Source: Pelecanus crispus
Taxonomy: Eukaryota; Chordata; Aves; Pelecaniformes; Pelecanidae
Assembly: GCF_030463565.1 (NCBI RefSeq)
Contig: NC_134651.1
Span: 12,288,734 to 12,352,733, forward strand
DNA: 64,000 bases
Direction of reading: 5' to 3'
Shown here: positions 1-12,376 of the stretch, in pieces
Position numbering within the stretch: the stretch's first letter is position 1
How the letters are laid out: each line of letters begins with the position of its first letter
Notes under the pieces: generated by a model
The model's database searches: none
The model's input: the letters and a program-made list of their open reading frames with translations, nothing else
What the model was told of the DNA's origin: nothing
Made by a program: the position numbers and the translations under genes

Positions 1-3000
1 GCACTGATGGGTTTGGTGGGGTGGGCAAGCCATGGAAAGCAGTATTGGCCAAAGGCATTTTCATGTTGGAGGGATGATCCTCTGGCCTGAGGTGTGGTGA
101 GCTGTCACCCTTGGGGGCCATCGACAGAGGCGCCTCCTGCTGCCCACCTCACTGACCTCCGCTTGCTGCTGGAGGGGTGAGGTGATGTCAACAGTCCTGA
201 GAAGCGCAGGTGAGCCTTCTGCAAAGCCCAAGCCATGGCACTTCTCCTGTTTCTTCTTCTTGCCCATCCTGGTGTAATATATCTGATCCTTCCCAGAGCA
301 GAAATCGGATTTCCTGGATTCTTCAGTCTCCCTGGCCTCTGCGATGGTCCCTTCTCCCTGAACCAAGTGGATAGTCAGGCAGGCTGTACAAGGAGCTGGG
401 AGCTCACCCTGGAGCTCTCCTCATATCCAGCTCCAATTAGCTGGCAGCAAAACACTACAAGTTTCTGAAGGTGTTGGATCCGCTGTCCTCCCCAGCAGAG
501 CCCGAGCATCCCATGCTCTCTAGCACAGCAGTGTTGCTGGCAGCTGTCTCACGAATTGAGGTGCCGTTTGCCTGAGCTCAGAGATGAACCCTGCCAGCTC
601 CCCCAATTTGCTAGATGACTTCTTCTCAGCAGGCAGGAGTATTTCAGGCTGTTTGCTCACATGTGTGGTTTTTTTCCTCCTGGGGGCTCAGACCACTTTC
701 ATTCATGCTAAAGTTGCTGCATTGGCATCCCTGAGAACTTGTGGTGTGCCTTGAGTTTTTATTCTCTTCAGCTGAAGCACAAATTTTCTGCTGGAAAAAA
801 AGAAAGTGTGCGCATGTGTCCCACTCTTTTTCAGTTGAATTTATCTTTTGGATGCAGAACAAGCCTGGAGAAGTTCAACCCTGAAGTTTATCTGTGCCTG
901 GAAATTGAGGCTTAGAGTAAAAACCTGTCCCAGGACCAGGAGCAGAGCCTGCTACTTCTTGCACAGAGAAGATGCAGGGAGAGCATGTTGTCCCATGCCT
1001 GGCAGCTGGGATCTGTGGCTGCGTGAAAAGGGCTTTGAATGTGGCATGTGGGACAGGCAGGTCTGTATGGAGAATTGGTAGCACCCTTGGCTGCCAGCTG
1101 GGTAGGGAGGTGCTGGGGCCTCACTGGGCACCCTGAGCCCAGCTCTGCTCGGACATCCCCCCCTTTACCATCAGCACCAGGGTTCATACTTGGTTGAAAT
1201 GCCATGTCTGGGACTGCTGTGGCATTTCAGATGACAGGGTGACCATCAAGTCAGTGTGACCCTCTCCAAAGCCTTCTCACCTCTCCCATATGCCTCATGC
1301 AACTTTTCCTGTGCCTTGTGAGAGGATGCTGCAGATATGGGGAAGGCTCCCTGCTCTTCTCCCCGAAGCAGCCACCCTCTTAACCCCAGTCCTTTTTCTC
1401 TCAGTGAACCAGTAAAGGTGCCAGCAACACCAGTGTAAGATATTCCCACTACAGACCCCATGATGAGTTTCCCCTCTTTCTAGCCTACATCTCTATTTGC
1501 TGCCACGTTTGTTTTTCATTGGGATGAAAACCCAAAACCAACCCCTGGTTGTTTTTTTTTTTTTATGGCTGTAGGGTTAGATTTTTACTTGAAGACTGAG
1601 TCACCACGTGGCAAATGGGATCCCATCACAGAGACCATATTTCCTTGCCCGGTGTCCTTTGCAAATGAGGTTTTGCAGAGCTCGAGCAGCTGCTTTTCCT
1701 TCTAGCTGAAAACCTCTTCCCAGTCCCATGTAAAGGCCTATGAATTGGGTGTGGAGAGCAATGTGCAGGCAGGGAATGTATATCAACCATGGGCCAGGAG
1801 GGAGAGCTAATAAAAATCATGGCAATCAATCCTGGGAGAGCTGGTAGTGGGCACCTTAAATCAACTTGCAAATGCAAAGTGGCTCTGAACCAAAGGATGG
1901 GGAGAGAGGCCATCCCTGTGATGTGCCATGTAGTTATCTATCATTGGTAAATCACAAAGGAGGAGGTTTGGAAAGGAATAAATAGCGTCCATAAAGTGAT
2001 TCCTTGATGCTTGGGAAGATGCCCTGGATCTGTGCTCCATTTAAACATGTTCCAGAGAAGGTCTTGCTGTAGCTGAGGTGATCCCAAGCTCATTATAGGT
2101 TGGCTGGAATATTTTCAGCTGGTGAAATGCTCCTTTGGGTGTTCCCTGGCTTGGCTGCATTTCTGGGTGAAGGCAGGGCTGGTTTGGCCAGGAGCTCAGC
2201 CCCTCCTGCCCACCGAGCATGTCACAGCCTTTGGCATGGAGCAGCTTTCAGCCAGAACAAGGCATTTCCATCATGGCTTGTTTGCTGCTCCTTGTGCCCA
2301 CAGAGCACTCTGCCACAGCCCCAGGACCTGCTGTGGGCTGCCTGTCATCCTCCCCAAGCTGGGATTTTCCACGTTAAGGAAAAATCTGCCCTTTAACCTG
2401 CCCCACAGGCTACAGAAAATGTGGCAGTAGCTGAGTATGGGGCTGGATGAGGTGTGAGACCTCCCTGCCTGCAGCTGCACCTCTCCTCCCCAGGGATGCT
2501 GGAAAGGGGTACAAAATGCCATCTCCATTGCTGCTCCCGGTGCCAGCATCTGCTCTGCCACCTCTGCCAACACCACGGGGAGCCACAGGGCAGTGCCAGA
2601 CAGGAGCTGAAGGAGGTGGTGAGGAGGAGGCAGGAAAACGGCATGTTATGAGCAAAGCCCTGGCCGACAGACACATCTGCAGCTCAGGGAGAAATAACCT
2701 GAAGCTTTTTAGATATTGGGTGATTCACCCTGGCCTCAGTAGAAAAACATGGTCTCCAGCCTCATGCTGCATGGGGGATGCAACACTGGGGCTGTGTGGC
2801 TTCTCATTGGGATGCCCTGGCTGCAGCCAACCTTCATCCTGCTCCATCACTGTGCAGGGGGCATGGCCAAGGCAGCACCCCTGGGCAACTCGGCCTGATG
2901 GGAACCTGTAAAAGGCCAGTGCTCCTGCCAGGTGAAAAAGCACTTCAAGTCTGTGCCGGCCCTGATTAGCAAAATTATGGTTGCCATGGAGCCCGAATAC

Positions 3001-6000
3001 CTGCTCAGAGAGTGCCTGCCTGCCTTGTCCCCCAGCAGACCTGGGGGACACATGCCATGGAGCAGAGGCCAATTTTGCTGTTCCTTAGAAAGCTGATTGC
3101 TTTTATCCCAGTGAACATTGAAATAGTCCTTTTTTTTAAACTTCTTTCTCCTTTCAGCACAGTTTGGCGTGGAGGAGAAATGCCCCTTCCCAGCAATTTC
3201 TTAGATGAGTTGTGGGGCTTTAGGTGCAGCAGTTGCTGCAGGGAGAAACCCTGGGCTGTGAGCTGGGTACCCAGGGTACCAGCCCTGCATCCTACAGGGA
3301 TGCAGTTAGCTGTCCCAGGAAGCAAGGTCTCCTTGCTGGCTCCTTTGCTGGGTTCCTGCACCCTGGAAAGGGTGCTGGCAAGTTATGACCAGCTCAGAAA
3401 AGGGGACTTGGAGATCTAGAAAGAGCTGCCACTACTGGGAAAGGTCAAAATGTCACCTGCTTGGGCTGCATGAGAGGGGATGAGGAGGTTACAATGCTGA
3501 GATGAGGTTTTGGGAGTGGGTACAGCTTTTACACAGTGGAAAAAGGCCTCTGGAGAGCTAGTGACTGGAAATGAACAGGGTAGTGATGGCCAAAAAATTA
3601 CTAGAGGAGAGTGTCCCACACCAGACAAGGGTGTGTGGGTGGGCTCTGCTGGGTAAATGACAGCGGCGCTGCTTTGGAAAGGCCACCCCACTGACCTGCA
3701 TTTGCCTCCAGCTATGTTACTGCATAATTACCCAGATCCAGGTCTGTTTGGTGCCTTGTGGGTCTGAGTGGCCCTTCCTGGCCTTGGGGACTGAAATGAG
3801 CATCCTCTGGACATGCCACCTCCAGGTGAACAAAGAGGGGCACCTTTGTAGTAGGCAGCTCCCAGCAGGGACAGAAGACCCTTTTACATCCCAGTGGCCA
3901 AGAGATTTGCTTGTTCTCCAAGGAGAGAGGGTTCATACTTGTCCCAAAGCTTCATAACCCCATTCTGTCCATGCTGGCTATCCCTGCCCAGGAAGATTTG
4001 CTGTAGCAATACCCTGTGAATGGGCTGCTCATCTGCTTGCTTCATTGGTGGTGAGGGATGCGCTCCGGGGGCTCTCGCCTGCTGCAGGATGGCACAGAGG
4101 GGACAAGCGACTGTCTGTGCCTCAGTTCCCCTCTCAGTTGCAGTGTCACTCTGGCTTGGTGGCTTTTTGTGCCCAGGACCAGAGGGTGTTAATTAAAACT
4201 GCAAAGTAGGGGAAGAAATGGGGGAACGGAGCTCAGACAGCTCTGTAAAAGGCTGTGCTGGTCTACCCTGCAATTACCTTGAGTGATGCGCCCTTGAAAA
4301 GAGCCAGGAGTGGATGCAGTTGGTTATTAGGGCTACAGCTCTCAAGCTTCAAAGCTGCTGTTTGTCTTCTCTTTCAGCCTCTTAATTCTCCTGGCAATGC
4401 TGCAGAGCTGGCCTTGCTCAACTTCTGTGTGCCAGCCTTAACCCACATGTGGAGGGACCCAGCTATCAGCAGGGACAATCTCTGCACTGGCTGGCTCACT
4501 GGAAGGGATAGATGCATGGCAGGGAGCAGGAGGAAGATTGGAGAGATCCCTTGGGCTGGGGTTATGCAGGGAGTCTTGTGGGTGCCCATGGCTTGCCTAC
4601 TTGCTGCTGAAATTTTCAGCCCAGCTCAGAGATGCTCCAGCCATGGAGACAGCCGGGCTGTGGCTGACAGGTGGTGGCAAGGAGTGGGTTTTGGCGTGCT
4701 GCTGGCCATCCCCCCTGCTCCCTCCCTGCACAGGGTTAATATAGTAAAGTACTTGATAAGGGGAGTAGTCTGAAGGGTCATGCTCCCATGTGCAGTTCAC
4801 CCCCCGTAAGCAGTCGGGGAACAGTAATGGAAGAGGGGTTGCCACCTCCTGGTTATTTGGTTTATCAGAAAATTGAAAACCAGAATGGATCACTCTGAAG
4901 CACTGTCAGGCCTGCAGGGACTCGGGGTGGGGAGTAGCAAGAAACAGAGATGCTGAAGGAAAGAAGTGATGTGTAGTCCCTGAGAGCTACCAACTCTTCC
5001 CAAAGATATGACAGCAGGTAGGGTGGGAGCAGCTGTTGAGGCCCCACTTATAGGGGATGCTCCAGCCTGCTGATGCAAATGGTGGAGGAAAAGGGGAGGC
5101 AAAGGGAGAAGGACACCTGGTCCAGTGGTTCTGGCATCCCAGCAAAACCGGGGCTGTGAGAGCTGGACCGCGGGTGAGCAGGACAGGGAGACCTGTCGCC
5201 ACCTGGAAGCCAGGATCTGGCAGCTTGGGGGGATGGATGGACCCATGGTTCAGCTCTGAGTAAACCAAGCTCTGTCTGGTCCTTGCTCCTTGCAGACCAC
5301 CCTTACAGTGTGCCTGTTGTCTTCAGCTAGGAAAGGAGACTTCAGGGAAACAGATGTTGAAGTTTGGTAAGAGCCCAGCAGCATCTCCATTGCTTTGCTG
5401 CAACCCAAGCAACCTCCAAACACCACAGTCCCAGCAGGCATCCCCTCATCCCCATGGTGATGCAGGACAAATGAGCCGTGGGGGTCTCTGCAGGGACAAG
5501 GACACAGGTGCAGAGCTCAGGGGACTCCCCAGGGGCCGCCCTGCAGCAAAGCCTGGGCAGGGGTGAGGAATGGGGCAGGGGTGGGAGGCATCGTGGCTGC
5601 ATGCAAGGAACAGCCTCTGCCCCAAGGATGGGGGAGATGGCCATGCCACAGAGCACAGAGCCCAGGGAGCAGCTGGGACCGTGCTGGGAGCCGGCTGCGT
5701 TGTGTGCTGGCTCAGCAGGGCGGCCAGAAAACAGGGGGAGGCAGATGAGGGGTGAAAGGGAGAAAGGAGGGGGAACAAGAGAGAGAGAGATTTCCAGGAA
5801 TGCTTCATCCCCTGATGCAATCTCTCAAGTGTGCTTTTGCTCAGGCTCCCGGCACCTCAGTGGTACAGCACAACCTGCCTCTGCACCGGCATGGATCTGT
5901 CCCTTGCTTGGGCATCCCCCGGGAAAAAAGGAGCCTGCGCTCCATCCGGAGGCACGGACAGAAATCTGTGCCCATCAGCTACTGTTTCTGGCTCTGCCAC

Positions 6001-7900
6001 CCAGGATCTGTGGCCTGCGATATGCCAGCTCCCAAGCACCATCGCCTACACCAGCATCTGCCAAGCCAGCCCCACTGAGCCCCTGCCAGCGTTACCTAGC
6101 TGCTGTCCGTGTGTCCTGTCCCTGCAGTCACTAGCTCTGTGACATAAACCCCTGGGTTTTAGCGTGCTTCCATCCTCAGAGGGGATGAGGTTTCTTTGCC
6201 TTCATCACTCCTGTAGGAGCGGGCAGCACCTCTTCTCCCTCCCAGTTTCAAACACTGTTTCCAGCTTGTTGGTTTTTTCCCTTGCATAATATCTTGTTTA
6301 CAGCCATTTACCCTCCAGCCCTTTGGCTTCAGTAGCTTCTCTCCTCTGCTGTGAGAGATGATGTCCCAAGGAAACTCATGTCTCAGGGCAGCCCTGGACC
6401 CTTCCTGCCCTCTGCGTATTCGCTCTGCCAGCTCCCCTTTGTTTGCAGCCTGTTTGCTGCCGGCAGCAGAGGCAGTGCCAGCTTAGGGCCACCAAGCTGG
6501 CACAGAACTTTGCTAGTTTTGTCCTATCATCCCTTGCCTGCCTTGGAATTCCTTTGCTCTGCTACAGACCTGGACATGCAGCCCGTTGGGGCTGGCACCA
6601 GCATGCAGTGCTGCAGCAATGGCTCCTTTGGCGTCCCTGTGGCCTTCCTCCCCCTCATCGTTGTCACCCAGCGGGGACAGAGCTGGGCACAGATCCATCG
6701 CTCCAGCACAGCGGGCCGCAGGCCAGGGAGGCTGTGGGCTAATTTTGCCTTTGCTGCCAGCCCATGTGGAGGGGCAGGGTGTGCAGAGGCCAGGCCAGGC
6801 GCTCTCAAGGCTTTCAGGATCTTTGTGTCTTATTAAAATGGGGAGGAAAAATGCCTCCAGGGCTTTGGGGGATCAGTTCCCACTGTGTGCGTCACCCCTT
6901 GGGCTGGTCCAAGCACACTGTCCACTCCCTTCCCCCTGGGTGCCATCCCCTGCTGCTGTGCTTTGGCTTTATTTCACCAGCTGGTGGGGAAATGGGGTGC
7001 TGCATCCCCCCCAGCATGCAACGGGCACCCCTCAGCCCAAGGGTGGTCTGGAGCAGTGTGCTAGGGTGTGCAGTCCGCACGGGTGTCTCCTGAGCAGGGG
7101 CTGTGCTGGGTGCTCTGCCCCACTGCCAGGCTATGCCTGGTGGCACTGGGGACATTTGTGCCCACCCATGTGCTGCCAACCATCTCTGGTTGCAACCAGG
7201 TTCTATTAGTTTCCCTCCAAAACAGCGGTGAGGTAGAGCATTCCCATGGGCACCGAGCCTCCTGGGAAGGAAGGCACCAGTGGGAACTTGGTGCCTCAGT
7301 TTACCCCTTGGGCTGTGGGAGGGAAGAGGGGTGAGCGGTGCTGCTCCTGTCTGCTGTGTGCTCTGGTATCAGGAGAGGGATTTGAGGGTGCAGGACCCCA
7401 GGGGCAGCATCCTGATGCTGGAGGCCACCAGATCCAGGCAGCTCCTCACGGTCCGGCCGCAGGTGCTGGGCTCAGCGGTGCAGCGAGCTGTGCTGGGGCT
7501 CAGCCCGGGTGGGAGCGGGGGGCGCAGGGCTGGAGGCAGGGTCTCTCCCGGCAGGTCCCTCCGGGCTCCTTCTCCAAGATCCCTGTCCTGCCTGCTCGAA
7601 TCCAGCCCCGCCGGAGGCTCTTCCAGCTCCATCCCACCCAGCCCAGCCAAACACCTCTGCCCACAGCGAGGATGGTGCTGGGATAGGCTAAATCGAGGAG
7701 GGTCCCCGGGATGCCAGAGCCCTTCAAGGTGTCATCCCCGGGGAGGGGGACACCGGGTCCCCCTGGGCCCTGGCACCCTCGGAGGGGATGAAGGGACCGA
7801 TGCGTGTACCTGTGCCCACGGGTGCCCGCCCGTCCCGCGGGATGGCAGTGCCCTCTGCCGTCGCACGGAGCGGCGGAGCCATGCGCAGCCACCTCCCCCC
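1..7900. other. Intergenic stretch, no gene recognised
   Basis: No reading frame here matches a protein I recognise, and none is bounded by convincing splice sites. Open frames of 60-218 codons occur on both strands but overlap each other in several frames, as expected of GC-rich non-coding DNA. Small simple-sequence tracts are visible: a T-run near 1552-1564 and a GA tract near 5778-5790. From human synteny the neighbour on this side of NMUR1 would be TEX44/PDE6D, but I see no exon of either. Confidence 0.6.
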
Positions 7901-7949
7901 TTACTGTGACCCCCTCCCCGCCAGGCACAGCCCCCCCGTGTCACCCCCT

Positions 7950-8200
7950 TTCCCCCGACCCCTCATCTCCCGCCGCCTTCTCCCCACCTCCCGGAGAGCC
8001 CCCGCCCCGCTCCGCCGCCGTCAGCCCCGGCTCCTCCGCGGGCGGGAGCGGGAGGCAGCGGCGGGGCCGGGGCGGCGGGGAGGGGCCGCCGCGGGGTGCG
8101 GGCTCGGGGGCGGCAGCGGGCGCCCGTGGGCTCCGCCGGCTCCAGGCTGGGCTCGGACCGGTAGAACACGTGTGGGAGGAGAGAGGAGCCGCGGGTGGAG
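7950..8200 (+). promoter_or_regulatory. GC-rich CpG island, candidate NMUR1 promoter/5' exon
   Basis: This is a dense CpG stretch with runs such as GGGGCCGGGGCGGCGGGG and a CACGTG E-box near 8167. It lies 1.6 kb upstream of the NMUR1 coding start. The first coding exon of NMUR1 is preceded directly by an acceptor (TCTCCGCAG ending at 9759), so at least one non-coding upstream exon is expected, and this island is the nearest plausible place. I cannot fix a transcription start or a donor site. Confidence 0.4.
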
Positions 8201-8245
8201 CGGGCACACGCAGCCCTGCCACGCATCCGTGGGGCGCAGGAACGC

Positions 8246-8440
8246 GTGAGTGTGTGTGTGCATGTCTATGTGCATGCATACGTGCGTGCACGTGTGTGCA
8301 CGCGTATGTGTGTGTGCATGTGTACGTGCACGTGTATGTGCGTTCATATATGTGTGTGTGTGCATGTGTATGTGCACACGTGCATGTCTGCGTGCATGCA
8401 TGTGTATGTGTGTGTGCGCACGGGTCTGCGCGTGGCTACA
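8246..8440. repeat. Degenerate (TG)n / (TGCATG)n alternating purine-pyrimidine repeat
   Basis: About 195 bp of nearly uninterrupted alternating purine-pyrimidine sequence, built from TGTG, TGCA, CGTG and TATG steps. It explains the overlapping open frames of Cys/Val/Met-rich or His/Thr-rich composition on both strands, which are not genes. It sits just 3' of the GC-rich island upstream of NMUR1. Confidence 0.9.
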
Positions 8441-8514
8441 AAGCAGGAGTGTTGCCCTGCGACCAGGGGGTTATCAGCAGGATGAGGTGCCAGCGCAGGG
8501 GACAGGCAGGAGCG

Positions 8515-8536
8515 CAGACAGACAGACAGACAGACA
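8515..8536. repeat. (CAGA)n microsatellite
   Basis: Five tandem CAGA units lie directly downstream of the TG-rich repeat. It is a simple tetranucleotide repeat with no coding role. Confidence 0.9.
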
Positions 8537-9761
8537 CTGGGCACAGGGAGGGAGCAGACCCTGGCGCGGAGCGAGGGGTGACACTGCGAGCGCAACAACT
8601 TCCTTGCACCAAAGTGTGAAGGAAGCTGGCTGGAGCCACCTGCTCCGTGGGGGAGTGATTTGGGTGATCCAGGGGTTGCACATCTGGAAGTGGGGACACC
8701 CCAGGAAGCTGCTGGGTCTGTCTCTGTCTCCCCGAGATGAGCCCAGAGAACCGGGCGCTGCGTGGGCCCCGGCGCCTGGCAGTGTCAGGACGGCAGCGGG
8801 GCCGATCGATGCCTTGCCACGGAGGCCACGCAAATGGCAAATCCCTCCCTGCGAAGGCGGCTGGTGGGGCTGGAGACGGCTGCACCGCCCTCCCCTGGGA
8901 CTCTCTTAGAGTCAATGGAGTTTATTACTTTAACATATTTCCCCTCTCTCTCTTTCTGAAAAGCATCCTTTCGGCAGTGCTGCTTTGCAAACAAGGAGCC
9001 AGCCCCTGGCAGGGTAGGGTCTCAGCACCGGGCTTTGCTTGCCCAGCGGTGGGAGAGGAAGCCCCCGGCACTCCCTCCCGTTCGCCTGCCAGCCTCTCGG
9101 CTGACGGAGAACAAGAGGGAGAAGGTGGGTAAGGGCAGGCAGCTTCTCCGAGCTGAGCTCCGAGGGGAGAGCGGCAGCAGGATTTCATCAGCCTGCCTCT
9201 TAAGGCAGTGAAGTCTCCATCCCCTCCCATGCTCCCTCCCCAGCCTGACCCTGTCCGGCACAGTGGTGGCGGGACCTCAGCCTTCATCTGGAGCTTCCCA
9301 ACACGCCGTAAGTCCTTCTTGGGTTGGGAAATCAATTTTCCCTCTGACTGTTTTATGGTCACCCCATCAGCCCCTCTGCAGCCGGGATAAATTCTGGGGG
9401 TTGGCTTTGGGACTGTATCCTGCTCTGCTTTGGGAGCAGGGAGAGGGAACAGCCCTGCTGACACCCCCTGATGACGGAATAAATGGGCCATGGTGGGCTG
9501 GGGAGCTGCCAGGCTTGTTTGCGGGTGGGAAATGGGGCAAGGAGCGCTTGGGAACCCTGGAGGGAGGTTGCTGGGGGGGAGCTTTTGGATGGTTTCCCAA
9601 AGGAAAGGCTGTGGCTGTGGCAGGATGGGGGTGAGGGTGCAGAGCCATGGTGATCAGCATCATCCTGGCACCTTGACATCAACAGGGAGAGGGGCAGCGG
9701 GAGCAGGAGCAGCAGAAGGGTTGGGGAAGCATCCCGCAAACCTCCCTGTCTCTCCGCAGCC

Positions 9762-12376
9762 ATGAATCCCTACGTCAACTGCTCTGGCCCCGAGTTCCCC
9801 CTGCCCCAGCGAGACTTTCCTGTGGAGCCCATCAGCCCTGATTTCTGCAACAGAACTCACCTGGAGACCATGTTCGACCCCAAGGATGCCAACCTGACGG
9901 AGGAGCAGCTGCGGGATAAGTACCTGGGACCTCGACGGTCCAATTTCTTTGTCCCTGTCTGCGTCATCTACCTGCTCATCTTTGTGGTGGGGGCTGTGGG
10001 CAACACGCTCACCTGCATCGTCATCCTCCGGCACCGGTTCATGAGGACACCCACCAACTACTACCTGTTCAGCCTGGCTGTCTCCGACCTGCTGGTGCTG
10101 CTGCTGGGGATGCCGCTGGAGCTGTACGACATGTGGAGCAACTACCCCTTCCTGCTGGGCGCCAGCGGCTGCTATTTCAAGACGCTGCTCTTCGAGGCCG
10201 TCTGCTTCGCCTCCATCCTCAACGTCACAGCCCTGAGCGTGGAGCGCTACATCGCCGTGGTGCACCCACTCAAGGCCAAGTACGTGGTGACCAGGAATCA
10301 TGCCAAGAGGGTCATCGTCACCATCTGGGTCTTGTCGGTTGTCTGCTCCATCCCCAACACCAGCCTCCATGGGCTGCAGCCTCTCTATGTGCCTGGCCGA
10401 GGGCGGGTGCCCAATTCGGAGATCTGCACCCTGGTGAAGCCACGCTTAACCTACAACCTCATCATCCAGATCACCACCATCGTCTTCTTCTTCCTGCCCA
10501 TGGGGACCATCAGCGTCCTCTACCTGCTCATTGGCCTGCAGCTCAGGAAAGAAAAGATGCTGGAGGCCTTGGGAGCCAAGTCCGGCAGTGGCCGCGACTG
10601 CCACAATGCCCGGGGGCAGAAGAAAGGCAAGAGGAGGCAGGTCACAAAGATGCTGTGTGAGTCCAATGCTGGGGAATCCAATGCTGGGGATGGGCAGAGC
10701 CAGGGAGTATCTCCCAAGGCTGTGGTGGGAGGGTGCCGGGTGGAAACTGGGGCACAGCCAGTCCAGAGCTGCTGGGTCATACTGGAGGAAGGCTGCAGAG
10801 CTGGCTCATGGGGTGTTGGGGCAAAGGCAGATCTGGTGGCTCCAGTCCAGCGGTGGGGATTGCTGGTGCCAGCTCCCTCCCAGCCACAAGACCTCCTCTC
10901 CTCCAGGAACGTGCTGGGTGAGAAAGGGAAAGGAGCTGGGATGGGATGGGATGGGATGGGATGGGATGGGATGGGATGGGATGGGATAGGGGAACCTGCC
11001 CCCGGTCCCCTAGCCCAGACCTTGTGTGCTGGTGGTGGTGGTGGGTTTTCCCAGAGAGGGACCAGTTCCTAGCCAGCCCTGCAGCCTCTGCGACCGACCT
11101 GGGGCAATGATGCACTGACCCAAGGCTGGAGTGGAGCATCCCTCTGTCCCACTGCTCTGTGCCGTTGCTCCCCTCCCCAGCCCCAGCCCCACAGCCTCTG
11201 ACCCCCTTCCCAGCAGCAGGAGCTGGCTGCCCTTGGGTTGCTGTCTGTCCCCGGCACGCTGACCTCTGTGTGCTCCCAGCCCCGTGACGGCACAGCGATG
11301 GCGGGTTGCCCAGCCCAGTCCATCAGCGGGGCCAGGGCTGCTTCTCTGCCATGTCCCAGACAAATGGTAACTGCTCTCCAGTTTCCCCCAGCACCAGGGC
11401 TGGGAGGGGGAAAAAGGGGGACTTGTCTCCGCATGCCATGGAGATGCAGCGTGGCACAGGTATGGCATCGTGTGGGTATGCATCAGCAGAGTTGGGTTAT
11501 AAAAAAAAAATCAACAGAGCACAAGGAGAGGGCGCAAATAGCTCTCACGCCTTGGACTTGGTTGTGCCCCACGGGTTACCCAGTTAGCGGGGAGCACTTT
11601 TGCTTTGCTTGCAGAGGTGGAGGGGTGCCTGGAGGCTGGATGCCCACAGACGCATCCCCCAGCCATGCTGTGGGGCTGTGGTGGGGCCAGCTGACTGCCG
11701 GTGGGGAGCAGAGAGGCATGGCACAGCACCATCTGGAGCAGCCCTGGCAGGAGATGGAGGGAGGGAGATCCTGCCCAGATGTCCAGCCCCTCCATGCCAG
11801 GTCAACAAGGCATTGGGGGGCCCTTCCCCCCTCCCCCTTCCTCTCTCATGTGGTTTTTTGGGTGTTCTTTGCTATGGCCGAAGCTGAAACAGGGCAGTGC
11901 TTGGCCAGGGACTGGAGGTCCCCGGAGGGGTGAGCCCTGTACACCCAGTAACACCGGCTTCTCGGCTCCCCACAGTCATGCTGGTGGTGGTGTTCGGGAT
12001 CTGCTGGGCCCCCTTCCACACCGACCGCCTTGTCTGGAGCTTCGTCTCCACCTGGACCAGCCACATGCTCCACATGTTCCAGTACGTCCACATCATCTCG
12101 GGCGTCTTCTTCTACCTGAGCTCGGCCGCCAACCCCATCCTCTACAACCTGATGTCCACCCGCTTCCGGGAGATGTTCAAGGAGGTGATGTGCCACCCCG
12201 GCCACCACCCACCACGGCCACGGAAATACTCGCCCAGTGTCACCCGTGCCACCACCCGCAGCACCGAGTGCGAGCCCATGCCCAGCGCCAATGGGCTGCC
12301 CCTCTCTGACGCCGAGGAGTACGAGCTGGAGGAAGTGGAGGGGGGCCAGGCCACCACGCATGCAAGGTCCCTCTGA
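9762..12376 (+). CDS. NMUR1: Neuromedin U receptor 1 (two coding exons, 431 aa)
   Basis: Class A GPCR for neuromedin U and neuromedin S; the family couples mainly to Gq/11 at the plasma membrane. Coding exons are 9762-10656 and 11976-12376, total 1296 nt including TGA. The donor is GTGAGT at 10657 and the acceptor CCCCACAG ends at 11975. The phase-1 intron splits Phe299 in [18 protein letters not shown], the same place as in human NMUR1 as I recall it. Visible features: N-glycosylation sequons at N6, N30 and N44; TM1 GN near 80; TM2 SLAVSDLL near 104; ERY (DRY position) at 161-163; Cys137 and Cys222, the expected extracellular disulfide; the family stretch SIPNTSLHG near 196; CWAPFH in TM6; NPILY at 351-355. 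Human NMUR1 is about 426 aa, so length fits. The ATG follows an acceptor by 2 nt, implying a 5' non-coding exon. The C-tail is acidic and unlike human. NMUR2 is less likely given the synteny with NCL and B3GNT7. Confidence 0.96.
10657..11975 (+). other. NMUR1 intron between the coding exons
   Basis: A 1.3-kb phase-1 intron, GTGAGT...CCCCACAG. The first exon's frame stays open through part of it, to a stop at 11070-11072, but the read-through is low-complexity and replaces TM6-TM7, so it is not the mature product. Just after the donor a 15-16-bp unit (TCCAATGCTGGGGAA type) is duplicated at about 10661-10692. Confidence 0.9.
10936..10990. repeat. (ATGGG)n microsatellite in the NMUR1 intron
   Basis: About eleven tandem ATGGG/GGGAT units; the last is altered to ATAGG. 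It would be translated as Gly-Trp-Asp-Gly-Met repeats if the intron were retained. The pentanucleotide is G-rich on the plus strand. Confidence 0.95.

Noticed and set aside
7788-8619. Cys/Val/Met-rich and His/Thr-rich open frames on both strands
   Set aside because: They are products of the alternating TG-rich repeat, which lacks stop codons in most frames.
9660-10370. 236-codon minus-strand open frame
   Set aside because: It is the antisense shadow of NMUR1 exon 1, rich in Asp/His/Gly as expected from complementing a GPCR sequence.
10657-11072. Read-through extension of NMUR1 exon 1 past the donor site
   Set aside because: A canonical GTGAGT donor and the matching acceptor at 11975 restore the conserved TM6 sequence. 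The extension is low-complexity, including the ATGGG repeat.
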